From: Saccoglossus kowalevskii
Taxonomy: Eukaryota > Hemichordata > Enteropneusta > Harrimaniidae
DNA length: 24,078 nt
Reading direction: 5' to 3'
NCBI RefSeq assembly: GCF_000003605.2
Contig: NW_003113975.1
Coordinates: forward strand, 150,297-174,374
The translations under genes and the position numbers were made by a program. The notes below the pieces were generated by a model. The model was not told the DNA's origin, made no database searches, and saw only the letters and a list, made by a program, of their open reading frames with translations. Shown here one piece after another: positions 1 to 9,700 of this stretch (its first letter is position 1; each line of letters begins with the position of its first letter).

Positions 1-200
1 TGGCGTATTTATACTACATGGTATATATGAAGTGATGTATATTATACTATATAGTGTTTATGGTGTGTATACTAGTTACACTACAGGGTGTATTTAATGT
101 GGTGTATTTATACTACATGGTATATATGAAGTGGTACATATTTGTTATACTATATAGTAAGTAACATACATGTAATAAGTACACACTATATAGTGCAATA
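1..200. repeat. AT-rich tandem repeat, about 99 bp period
   Basis: The segment starting at base 1 (TGGCGTATTTATACTACATG and onwards, 34 bp) recurs at 100-133 with one change. Related TATACTATATAG pieces follow each copy. The array enters from the left edge, inside an MTG1 intron. Confidence 0.75.
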
Positions 201-263
201 ATGTACATACACGATGTTTACTAATTACACTACATGGTAACGTGCCATCAAAGTCATTCTTAC

Positions 264-325
264 TTGTATATCTTTGAGTACACCCCTTGTAATGCCTGGA
301 ATTGCTCCAACTCTAGTAGCTTTTC
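264..325 (-). CDS. MTG1: MTG1 exon with G2 region
   Basis: After ATTACAG the exon gives GKATRVGAIPGITRGV then LKDIQ, close to GKATRVGGEPGITRAV of vertebrate MTG1. The donor is GTAAG. The following DTPG-containing exon is not found in 1-263 and must lie beyond the left edge. Confidence 0.92.
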
Positions 326-3300
326 CTGTAATAAACAGAACATACAAGACTTGAAATTATAAATACCACATGTCAGTTCATATAATGTTTACAAATCTAC
401 TCAATATTTCACCAGTGCTTGATATTACTGCCCGCCCGGTATTCAGTCGGGGTGGTGAAAATCTCATATTACTAGCTCTGTGGTCGGGTAGACTTTTTGA
501 GAAAATATCACAAAATGTCTATGGATGTATGACGTAGTACATCAACATGTAAAACAGGTATAAACAACAACAATCCATGAAAGATGCATGATTTAGCGAA
601 CTCCCAGACTAAGTGTGATTTAGTGAATGCTCAGGCTATGCATGATTTCAGTGAACTCTCAATATCCGTGAGTTCCAGTTGATCCAAACTTTTCAGAGCT
701 GGAGTTGACATTCAATTCATCAATGAAATAAACATCATCATAGAAAGCCTCAATTTATAGAAGGCAAGAGGAAGAAAACTTTAAACATTATACAATAGCG
801 AGATGAGGCAGCAGAAGAGCGGACGGCAGCAACACAAGTGGCACAGGAGGAGGAGGCCTCAAATTTTACTAGATTGCCTGATGTAGATGCTCGGTCTTAA
901 TGAATTAGATTTTTCTGACTTGAATGAAAGTCACTGCAGAGACAATGATTGAATAAATTGTAGTGAAATGATTGAAAATAAATAAAATATTTAAAACATA
1001 AACAGGGCTGGTAAATTGTTAGCAGGGCTTGCAAGTTTTTAAAGTTACCTGTCCTGTTGACTCGTAATACATTATGCCAAATTTTAAACACTGATTCCAC
1101 TGAGTATTTGATTTGACATATATAGAAGGTGATCAGTGCAGATAAAACAGTTTAAAGTTTCAAGGTTATTTTGCTGAATTACCCTTTTATTGGTGCTTAT
1201 AGCAATCAAACTATGTTATTATGTGATTTTACGGGTAGACATAGTAAAACTATGACAGTCACCAGTTTTCACAATTTACCAATGACGAAATGTTACTTAC
1301 CTTTTTTGAGATGCATTCTTCTCATTGCGTTAATAACCGATGACTTACCAACGTTGGGAATACCAACGACCATCAGGTTGTAATTTTCTTCCTCACTTCG
1401 CTGATATCGTTCACTTTCTTCAATCATCTCAGTAACATGTTTTACAACCTTCCAAAAAAAAACATTATCTCCTATTAAATCATATTCAACTTAAATCATT
1501 TTTACCGGTAACTCCAGTGTTAGAAATGCAAATTTCACAAGCAATCTGAACAAATCCTGACGAGTTCACATGAGGTACCTACATATACAAAAATAAAGCA
1601 ATTGGATGATCGGGTTTTAAGACAAAGTCTGAAGTCGATGCCGATGGACAATCAGGAATATGATTATTTCTGCTCGACGAAGAATTGGTAGTATCCAACC
1701 AATGGTTTCAGAAAAGAATCATTCAGACAGATTAATATGCAAACAAGACAAGAACTGATGCAATCATTACACATACTCACATGTTTAATTGTTCTACTTT
1801 CTTGTTTATTGCAATTTGTAAATAAAACATTGTCAACTCCTTGCTCCGCAAGTTTGCTTTTTATTTCCTTCAGAATAAATTATTATAAGTTAGAATAAAT
1901 ATGTGCAAGATGAAAATAAGAATTTATTTATTATTCATATTATTTCCATACTCTGTCAATGTTGTTGCACGAAGTAATATTTAAGTTTGTGTTCTTACGT
2001 TTCTTTTAGACAAATCTATCAAATCCATTTTATTGAGAACCAGTAGATGTGGCTTAACACCAAGTAACTTTTTAAACATTGGATTACGACCCGTCAAAGG
2101 AATGTGATACATAAAAGTCAAGAAAAATAATAATCAGAATTTTAGTTGATATTTTATCACTGGATATAATAACTGTGCTATGACAGGACTGATAACTTTA
2201 TGGATCACTGAATGTTTTGAATTTGTGATATACGCTACCTTACAGTCAAAGACATTCAACATATAGAAGAGAAAAGAGATAACAAACAAACATACATAAT
2301 AATCTGCACTACTTTGCTACAATAAACCAGTGTTAGATCACTGTCAGCCAACATTACATGCAACTTCAGCTTCAGTAGTTTATATTTATTTTTTAGTTCA
2401 AAACTTGAAAAGCATTGGCATGGCACATGATTCACTGAATATTTTATTTCACAACAAGACATATTTTGGCACTGCTTGTCACAAGCTGTCAAAAAAAATG
2501 GTAATTTTGTAGCCGAGGATGAACTACAACCCCAAGTGAACTTCAACTCTAAGTGAACCTGACCTCAAGTGAACTATGAACCCCAGTTATCAAATCTAAC
2601 AAATTTCTGGCAACATAACAATAATATAGAAAAAGGATATTCTTGCATCGTGTACTTCTAAAACACAGTCCATTTTTCTGAGCATAGCCTGCATCTTCTT
2701 CATGCCTGAAATAAACACATAGTAAATGCATCAGTAATCTTGAAATTACAAGTTGCTGAGGTTACATTTTAATACTTCAACGAAATACTAATGTATTTCA
2801 GCATTTTTTAAAATACAGAATCATTTGTATATATTTTGCCAATTAGAGGAAATAATATGGAACAAACTTAGTAAATATATATACAATGTAATATGCAAAT
2901 ATTATAAAACTCTAGCCAAAAAAAAAAAAAAAATTTTTAGATTTATTCCTTTACAACAAGATAAGTTTCCAAAACAACATGATTTTATGTTCATACACAT
3001 CTCCAGATATACCAGTAGTCTAATAACCATATTTTCGACCCACAACATCCAAGTTTTATGAGTATTACAAAGAACTTCACAAACCCTAATAAAAGTCACA
3101 ATATTTATGGATTTACATCATAGATTTCAACCCTCCCAAATTGTGACAGTAAAACAGTTTTTTGGGTATAAACTGTCAACAAATAATATTTTGAAAGCAA
3201 AAACAATGATTTCAAGATTTTTGCTAGGATGAGGAGAGGATGTCAGATCAGACTCTCCCGAATAAAGGCATTGAATCAAAACTACCTGAGTCATGCACTT

Positions 3301-3834
3301 GTTCTCTTTTATCTATATTCATGAAATTTGCATTTAAACTGTTGTAAAACATTGTCTACATTTGATTTGTATATTATTTACAATGTATTAAATGATGCTT
3401 CTCATCTTCAACTCCATTACAATTGGAACGTAACCTGTCTTCTATTGGTATATATTTACAACAGATTTATCTGAAAATGTCGCACTACATTCAGTTACTT
3501 GAAATGTGGTACCACAGTCAATTACTGGAAATGTCATACTACAGTCAGGCACTCTGAGTACAAAATGAATCAGCATCAGTCTGAAACCAAGATAGAAGCG
3601 CTAGTCATCACAATATGGCAAGCTCAATGTGGGGCCCATGTGATGTTTTCATTTTCATAAAATTTGAATGTGGTATTTTACATTCACATAATCGTTTATA
3701 CTTATGGTTTATTTCTTACCTCTAGCCATATGTGAAGGAAACCAATATGTTGTTTCTTTATGTCCAAATGTGAATGACTCTCTAAAGAGCCGACCAACCG
3801 TTGAACCGGGACTTATAATACGCCTAGTTGACAT
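264..3834 (-). CDS. MTG1: MTG1, mitochondrial ribosome-associated GTPase 1 (5' part, partial at left edge)
   Basis: Coding exons, in order of transcription, are 3834-3720, 2705-2641, 2103-1999, 1867-1781, 1448-1301 and 325-264. They join in frame to 194 codons. MTG1 is a circularly permuted GTPase of the YlqF/RbgA group, known to act on the mitochondrial large ribosomal subunit. Seen here in the permuted order: WFPSHMARG near residue 30 (family WFPGHMAKG), VHDARIPLTGRNP at 56-68, G4 motif NKMD at 84-87, FTNC at the G5 position 111-114, G1 motif GIPNVGKSS at 153-161, and the G2 region PGITR at 183-187. The G3 motif (DTPG) and the C-terminal domain should lie left of the window. The N-terminus MSTRRIISPG is basic and without acidic residues until E19, as expected of a mitochondrial presequence. 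Intron 2104-2640 is AT-AC. The gene is head to head with the STAND gene on the plus strand. Confidence 0.93.
326..1300 (-). other. MTG1 intron between G1 and G2 exons
   Basis: Mostly unique AT-rich sequence. Positions 583-655 hold about three diverged copies of a roughly 31-bp motif (GATTTAGYGAA core). A GC-richer patch at 798-860 has a short protein-like reading frame on the plus strand, described in the findings. Nothing else is recognised. Confidence 0.6.
1301..1448 (-). CDS. MTG1: MTG1 exon with Walker A (G1) motif
   Basis: Forty-nine codons plus one base run from VVKHVTEMIEES to MRRMHLKK. The P-loop GIPNVGKSS is the G1 motif. The acceptor is TTTGGAAG and the donor GTAAGT (rc at 1300-1295). 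Its 3' phase 1 matches the next exon. Confidence 0.95.
1781..1867 (-). CDS. MTG1: MTG1 exon with G5-like FTNC
   Basis: Twenty-nine codons run from EIKSKLAEQGVDN to RTIKH. VLFTNC matches the VIFTNC of vertebrate MTG1 at the G5 position. The acceptor is CTGAAG and the donor GTGAGT; both ends are phase 0. Confidence 0.92.
1999..2103 (-). CDS. MTG1: MTG1 exon with G4 motif NKMD
   Basis: Thirty-five codons run from IPLTGRNPMF to DLSKRN, including LLVLNKMD, the guanine-specificity G4 motif. The donor is GTAAGA just below 1999. The 5' end follows CAC of the AT-AC intron. Confidence 0.92.
2104..2640 (-). other. MTG1: U12-type AT-AC intron of MTG1
   Basis: On the minus strand the intron begins ATATCCTT (2640-2633), matching the U12 5' splice-site consensus at all eight bases. 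It ends TATCAC, i.e. with AC. TTTCTTGAC at 2125-2117 is one base from the consensus TTCCTTRAC, with its branch A 15 bases upstream of the exon, the usual U12 distance. No AG dinucleotide lies between that site and the exon, so a GT-AG alternative is not available there. Removing the intron restores VHDAR to IPLTGRNP. Confidence 0.88.
2641..2705 (-). CDS. MTG1: MTG1 exon, KKMQ to VHDAR
   Basis: It begins after TTTCAG (phase 1) and encodes GMKKMQAMLRKMD followed by CVLEVHDAR. It ends directly at ATATCCTT, a U12-type 5' splice site, not a GT. The family sequence at this point reads VHDAR then IPLSGRNP, which fixes the junction with the next exon. Confidence 0.9.
2706..3719 (-). other. MTG1 first coding intron, no gene seen
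   Basis: AT-rich intron with an A-tract at 2919-2933. Positions 3476-3546 hold about three diverged copies of a roughly 31-bp unit containing ATTACTGGAAATGTC. No conserved peptide was found on either strand. Confidence 0.6.
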
Positions 3835-3840
3835 GATGAC
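3720..3840 (-). CDS. MTG1: MTG1 exon with start codon
   Basis: The ATG at 3834-3832 opens 38 codons plus one base, ending MARG before a GTAAG donor at 3719-3715. The start is chosen because it has A at -3, because the in-frame codon upstream is TAG, and because the peptide length before WFPSHM is close to that of vertebrate MTG1. The exon probably begins at 3840 after an acceptor TTGGTAG, leaving six bases of 5' UTR. The start-side acceptor is less certain than the donor. Confidence 0.85.
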
Positions 3841-4949
3841 CTACCAAGATAAAATACACGTACATGCATTGAGAAGTTTAAATCAAAAACATAATATTAT
3901 AAGTGTTTGATGTTTAATGAATTTTTAATTTATGAAATACATTTTTGATTTTAATGTTTGGAACAGGTGAGACTAATGACTAGCACAGTACATAGCATCA
4001 CACTTAATAATAAAGTGACTGTGATAGCATAATACGTCTGTCAACCCAAAGTGTGTGAAGTCATTATAATGTTATTTACAACACAGACAGACAAAATTTA
4101 ATAGTCTTGTGTAAAAAAAACATACGACCAAATTAAAATTATTAGCATTTATGTGTGCATGTTAAATATATATGAGGTTTTTACGGCAGAGGTTGATGCG
4201 ACAGCATACTGTCTGAGTGCATACTTTGCAGTATCCTCGTAATAACCTTATTATTAAACATCTTTTCCTCCGAATGATACATCATGGGAATGCCAAAATC
4301 CAAAAAGTTTAGAACAGAATCAGTGAATATTTGTGTGGAGTCCGGTCAAACCCTGGTGGCAGCCATGTTTGTTTTTATTATTAAAGGACACTTACACACA
4401 TAATCGCATTTCCTAATATGGTACATTTAGGATGAATACCGCAAAATTATAGCACGTTGTAACTTATGGCTTTACAGTGACAAATTTATAATAATTATCA
4501 TTATTACGAAAATGATTCATACTTTTATACTTATCTATGGCAACGTTATTGTTAATGATTATATTTACAATTTGCACAGTAAATAAGGAGTAGACCATTT
4601 AGATTTGTGGTGAGGTCTCATGCCCCATGGGTGAGGTTTCTGTAACGCTCACCCTAGCCCTGCATACATGGCTCTGTTTTAGGGGGTGATATTTACAATG
4701 GGACTTCTCTGCACCGAAAAAAATCGAATCAAAACTAACACCTCCATATTCCGGCACAAACCTCTACCCATACTACCCTCCCCCAAAACTTGTGTCTCAC
4801 CATCATCTATTTTAACATGCTGGCAGAATATTTACCTTTTAAGACAGTTATTCCATTATGACTTATTTCCACATTAAAAAAAACGAGTACCGTCAAATCA
4901 TCATGAAATCGCCACAAAACAGCAGACTGCACGTGCACGTGACACTCAC
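3841..4949 (-). other. probable 5' UTR intron of MTG1
   Basis: If the first exon lies at 4950 or above, this 1.1-kb stretch is intronic. It is AT-rich in the main. The part from about 4600 to 4810 is richer in C. No coding exon or repeat family was recognised. Confidence 0.4.
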
Positions 4950-4975
4950 AAAACCCGGAAGACAGCCGGAAGTAT
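4930..4975. promoter_or_regulatory. candidate bidirectional promoter: E-boxes and ETS sites
   Basis: Two abutting CACGTG E-boxes lie at 4930-4941. CCGGAAG is at 4955-4961 and CCGGAAGT at 4966-4973, the latter a full ETS/GABP-type site. They sit between two divergent candidate first exons. ETS (NRF-2/GABP) sites are common in promoters of nuclear genes for mitochondrial proteins, which suits MTG1. This is a sequence-motif inference only. Confidence 0.5.
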
Positions 4976-5005
4976 TTTCGATGTACGTGTGTTGATTATT
5001 TCTTT
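4950..5005 (-). other. MTG1: probable non-coding first exon of MTG1
   Basis: A GTGAGT donor on the minus strand (rc at 4949-4944) follows a stretch carrying two CTTCCGG elements. Splicing to the acceptor at 3841-3842 would place six bases before the ATG. The transcription start is not defined by the sequence, so the right end is approximate. Confidence 0.4.
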
Positions 5006-5064
5006 CCTCTATTTAGTGTCATTTTAGTTTCACTTCTTCACGTTTAATTTGGGGGTGACTTCAG
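5000..5064 (+). other. probable non-coding first exon of the STAND gene
   Basis: A strong donor, TTCAG followed by GTGAGTTA, lies at 5064/5065 on the plus strand. The first coding exon at about 6573 has an acceptor-like TTGTTTATAG upstream of its ATG, so splicing of a 5' UTR exon is likely. The left end is approximate. Confidence 0.4.
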
Positions 5065-6572
5065 GTGAGTTATTTCTCATTTACTTGTCTCGGGTTTCAT
5101 ATGTTAACATCGATACGTAATCAGAGAGTCATTCTCCTTACAATCCTTTATTTGCGAGTAGCTGTATTTAATAATTCCAGCTGGTTGACATGGCGACAAA
5201 AAAAACGCGGTGTCAGATCAGCTGCTTTATGTGTACACCCCGGGTGTGTACCTGCATACCACCGTAAACACACACACATACATACAAACAAACAAGCTTA
5301 CCTTTCACACAAATGATCGGTACAGATAATACATGTGAAATTTCTTCTGAACAGTTGTCATTAACAGATAAAAACGCACACATGTTTATTAAACGTGAGG
5401 TGACATAAAATCAGTGCGGTTACGAGCGAACTCTGCCAGTGGTAGAACTCGGCTAATGGTAGAACTCGGTTAGCAGTTGAAGATGGCCAGTAGGTCAGGC
5501 GGTGAATGGCGGGGGGGGGGGGGGTTAATGTTACATTTTCTATCAGATCATCATTTTATTTGTAGTCGATGTTTTACAGTACTTTTTTTCTTTTGTGCAT
5601 TTTTCATTTTTTTCATGTATTTCGTTGTTATTGCTCTTAACTGATGAAAATTTATTTCAAGGATGCAATAACATTTGTTATTATTTTTATTATTATTATT
5701 ATTACAGACGACCCTGAGTCATATCATATTATTTTACCGTAGTAAAATAAACTACTGTACGATACATGTACGGCAAAGATTGTTGATTTCAGTGACACAG
5801 AATCGATGTAACAATTTCTAACAAATTGAAACACAGTTCATTCGCCGACACGATGTCTGTTTTTTTGTTTGTTTGTTTTTTTAAAAAAAACATTCGTCAT
5901 TGAAATCAACACGAAGCGATCATGCCAGTTATTGAAATTAAAAAAACAATATAGTGAAGTGGTACCTGAAAATGAAATGACACTATGTAAAACAAATGAA
6001 ACAAACATGAAAGAGGATGATACTTGTTGATCCGTTACCCTGGTTCTATCATTCCTCAAACACTTCACACCACAGCGATTCCATCTGGCCGAGTTTGACT
6101 GTTATGATCTGGCAGATTTTGAATCTTGCCGAGTTTGACTGTATTAATCAGTACATGTCATGGCTTCTTGAAAAAGAAATTAGAATTACTGTGGTCTTAT
6201 TATTGACAGTTGTGACATTTGTGTGAAATATCATTGCTGGTATTCATGTTGAGCGTCACCATTTTATACTTACGAGAACAGTGAGAATAACAAATCATAC
6301 TGTGTCATGTTTTTACTGTTGACACAACAAACCCATTTCTAGATGTTCATAAATATTCATAAACTCAAAGAGTACACCACTCAAAGACAATGACGCATAT
6401 ATATTTTATAAACAAATTTTAAATTATATTTTTTCTAAATTCAAAATGGCTGTTATAATACTTGACCAATCTGACTGCGTCACAGTTTGATTAAAGTTGG
6501 GTGGCTCCTACAGTGTAGTTGCATACAAACTTCAATCAATAGCCCCATCACAATGTTTTCCATTGTTTATAG
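5065..6572 (+). other. probable 5' UTR intron of the STAND gene
   Basis: Holds a run of 14 G at 5511-5524, a TTA/ATT microsatellite near 5682-5704, and two copies of GCCGAGTTTGACTGT at about 6089 and 6128. A lone TTTTACAGTA at 5572-5581 matches the MITE termini found elsewhere, but no partner end was found. No coding exon was recognised. Confidence 0.45.
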
Positions 6573-6787
6573 GGCACTGTTGTTGAAATATGGGTTGTGG
6601 TTCTTCACATGATTACCACTACACAGTTATGCAGTCATGGGACGAAGTATCCAAGTCAGTCACAGTGAAAAAGAGATCAGTCAAAGAAAATCCAGTCATA
6701 AAACGATCCGGGTGGAAAACAGTCAGAATCTTTGTATCTTCCACTTTCCGTGATTTCTATGCAGAAAGAGAAATATTGATTAAACAG
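6573..6787 (+). CDS. STAND gene exon 1 (coding from 6590): MGCGSS and DUF4062 start
   Basis: The ATG at 6590 is preceded in frame by TGA six bases upstream and has A at -3 and G at +4, which fixes the start. Codons 1-66 end with RIFVSSTFRDF and YAEREILIKQ. The donor is GTATAAG, phase 0. The 5' boundary assumes the acceptor TTTATAG. Confidence 0.88.
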
Positions 6788-9700
6788 GTATAAGTTGGTT
6801 TCTTCCAATATACATGTACAGCATGATAGTAATGTCTTCCATGTAAGAGGTTTATTTACATAAAATTTAATTATATGCTGTATGGCTGTGAACTTCAAAC
6901 CTTTCACAAAGTAACCCTGCATAAATTTTCCCATGTATGTATTCAAAAATCATGATTGTTATAATAATTAGGAAATTATTTGGATAGTGTCCAAGAAATC
7001 ATAAAATGTGTAAATATTACAATGTGTACATCAAAAATTGTTTTTGAATTGGTTGTATATTGTTTAATTTATTTCATTTTGTGTATTATCATATTTGAAT
7101 TCTTCAAAGGTGAAATTTTGTAAAGAGTTTAAAACCTGTTATGTCATGTTTGTCTTTCAATATAATGGTGTTCATGCCATCAGAATATAAAAACAAAAAT
7201 TGTAGGTCACCAAAGTATTTTATCAGATACAAGATTTTGAAATGTCATAGAAAATTGTTCAAAGTGTCATTTTTACACTGTGGTCAGATTATATTCCTTC
7301 ATATCTCAAAATTTTGCTCAGTGATGAAATCGTGTCACAACATCGCCTCAAAGGGGATTTTTACAGTTAAATGTATTAGTTGTAACTATCCATGGAATCC
7401 TACTCAGTAATTGTTTTGTTTTGTAGGTTTTTCCAGATCTTAAGGCATGGTGTGAAAAAAGAAGATTGCATCTCGTAGAATGTGATCTCAGATGGGTGAG
7501 TTTATTTGTTTTTTCGTTCGTTCGTTCGTTCGCTCACTTACTCACTCACTCATTCATTCATTGCTACTATAATATTGCTTTTTTTAATATATAATTTATT
7601 ATTCTCATTACCAGGGAGTTCCTAAAGACACCACAACAGAGGAAACCTTGAGGATATGTCTTGGTGAAATAGACCGATGTTATGCTGATAATATTATGCC
7701 CTTTTTCCTCAATTTAACTGGGTAATTAAAATTTTTTTATACATATGATATATAAAAAGTGGATATCTCATTAGTGGCCGTGTAAGTTATCAAAATTTGT
7801 AATATAAGTAATATGTTTTTTACTAAACATGTTTAATAAATATGATATTGCCTGGTCACAAATTTCTACCTCTTTTGCCAACAGAAACTAACATGAAAAT
7901 TGTTATTCGTATGTATGCGACTTACATGTTTTAGCATGCTCTATCATTTGCATACAGCAACACTGGTCTTTGAACATGAATTGCAGCCAGTTTATTGAAC
8001 AACAAATTAAACATAACAAATAGTTTTTGAACTTATGATTATAGCGTCACTTTGACAGCATTTAACTAAATTGTGGGCTAGTTCTAGTACATCTGAATTT
8101 GGTGTTCAAACCATTAAAGCTACAGAAGCTTTTACGAATTTCTTTTTTTTTTATATTTTTTTTGAAATCTCAGTCAATTCACAAGCGTCATTGCCAAAAT
8201 GTGGACACTGAAAGCATAGCATATACCTATATACCAACATTGTACATTAAATCAATAGACCATTTTCCATTCACTGCGAGAATCAGGCATTATGCATGAA
8301 ATCGAACGTAAAAACAGGACAAACAAAGGTCATAGCGTCGTAGTGGCATCAAACATCGCGTGGGATTCAACAAACGCGAAAATATTTGGGGGGGGGGGGG
8401 CATTTCCATGCTTAATAATGTGCTATACACATTTGATGATAGACAATTTTGATTAAATGAAGGTATTCAGAAGCAATATTCCTCTGTCGAAGATCGGCCG
8501 GTCAATATGAGCTATGAAATAAAGAAATTCGAGTTCAAAATCAAATCGTTTTGATTTTTGCAGCAGACATTCAACGCGCGTCCTTCATGCATCTCGCGAG
8601 ATCTTGCAGTTGAACGGTAAATCACCTATTGTAAGTAAAAAACAATGGCTGCAACCAAGCCTCCAGAGGGCGCCATCTATAGAATTCCACTTATGTCAAG
8701 CGAATTTCAAAGATTACATGATAACAACTTACCAAGGGCCTGGATAAAATTTCAAAAAAGTTGACATCTTGGTCTCTCTCTTTCTGCCTCTCACTGATGA
8801 TTTTATGCATGTCATTTCTCATAATGGTTTGCGTTGTGTGCATAATTTTTGCTCTGCTATTGACTGACATTGTACATTAAATCACTTATCATATATGTCT
8901 TTTTACATTTTTGACTTCTTCTTTAAAACCGCAAGTCTGATTGCTTTGATTTTGTTTATGTATAACCTCTTTTAGACCTCTCTCAGAGTTGTTCAATTTG
9001 TGATGATGTCTTCAATTTTGCTGAATATTTTTGTCGTTTTTTGTATTCTCTTAGATATAAATATTGGTATGGCATATTTACTAGCATTCTTTTGTGTGTT
9101 ACAGTGTCGTATTTTGAGAAACTTGTATTAATATTTTTCAAAAATTGCTATTCAGTAGAGTAGAATGTTAAACAAAAATTGCATTTTTCGACACTCTTTA
9201 AAACCCAGATTTTTTAAAAAATAAAGGAAAACTAAAAGTACGCCATCATTAACAATATTTTATTTGTTCAGCTTATGTCACCAGCCTACAATTTGAGATA
9301 TGGCATAATATCTCTGCCATAGGAACTTATGTTAAAAGCACTGTAATACTGCCAAAATGGCCACTATCCACTAAAATACAACCTTGATTTTCTCGAAATT
9401 TAACCTGGTGACCCCCAACTTTTTTAAGTCAATGTTCTTATTTTGCCAAAGGTACAATTTATTAAAAAATGAATAAATTCTGGGTATCTGAAATCATGAG
9501 TAGGCTTCTAGCTTAAATAGTTTTTAGAGACAACTGATGTTACTGTTATGGCTTCTACAGTAAAGAGTCAATGGTCACAGACAAGCTAAAAAGTTGTTTA
9601 ATTAATTAATCAGTGAAAAAAAATATAACAATAACTTCTCAGTTTAAAATGCAGTTTTTCAGCAGATATAATAGTATTAATAGTAATAATAATAATAAAT

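Noticed and set aside
1171-1383. Plus-strand 70-residue frame
   Set aside because: It is antisense to the conserved MTG1 P-loop exon.
2256-2546. Minus-strand 96-residue frame
   Set aside because: It lies inside the AT-AC intron of MTG1, shows no conserved motif, and overlaps another random frame.
2549-2731. Minus-strand 60-residue frame
   Set aside because: It overlaps the real MTG1 exon 2705-2641 in a different frame; the conserved KKMQ...VHDAR reading is the true one.
5572-5581. TTTTACAGTA as another MITE end
   Set aside because: No matching TACTGTAAAA partner lies within a reasonable distance.
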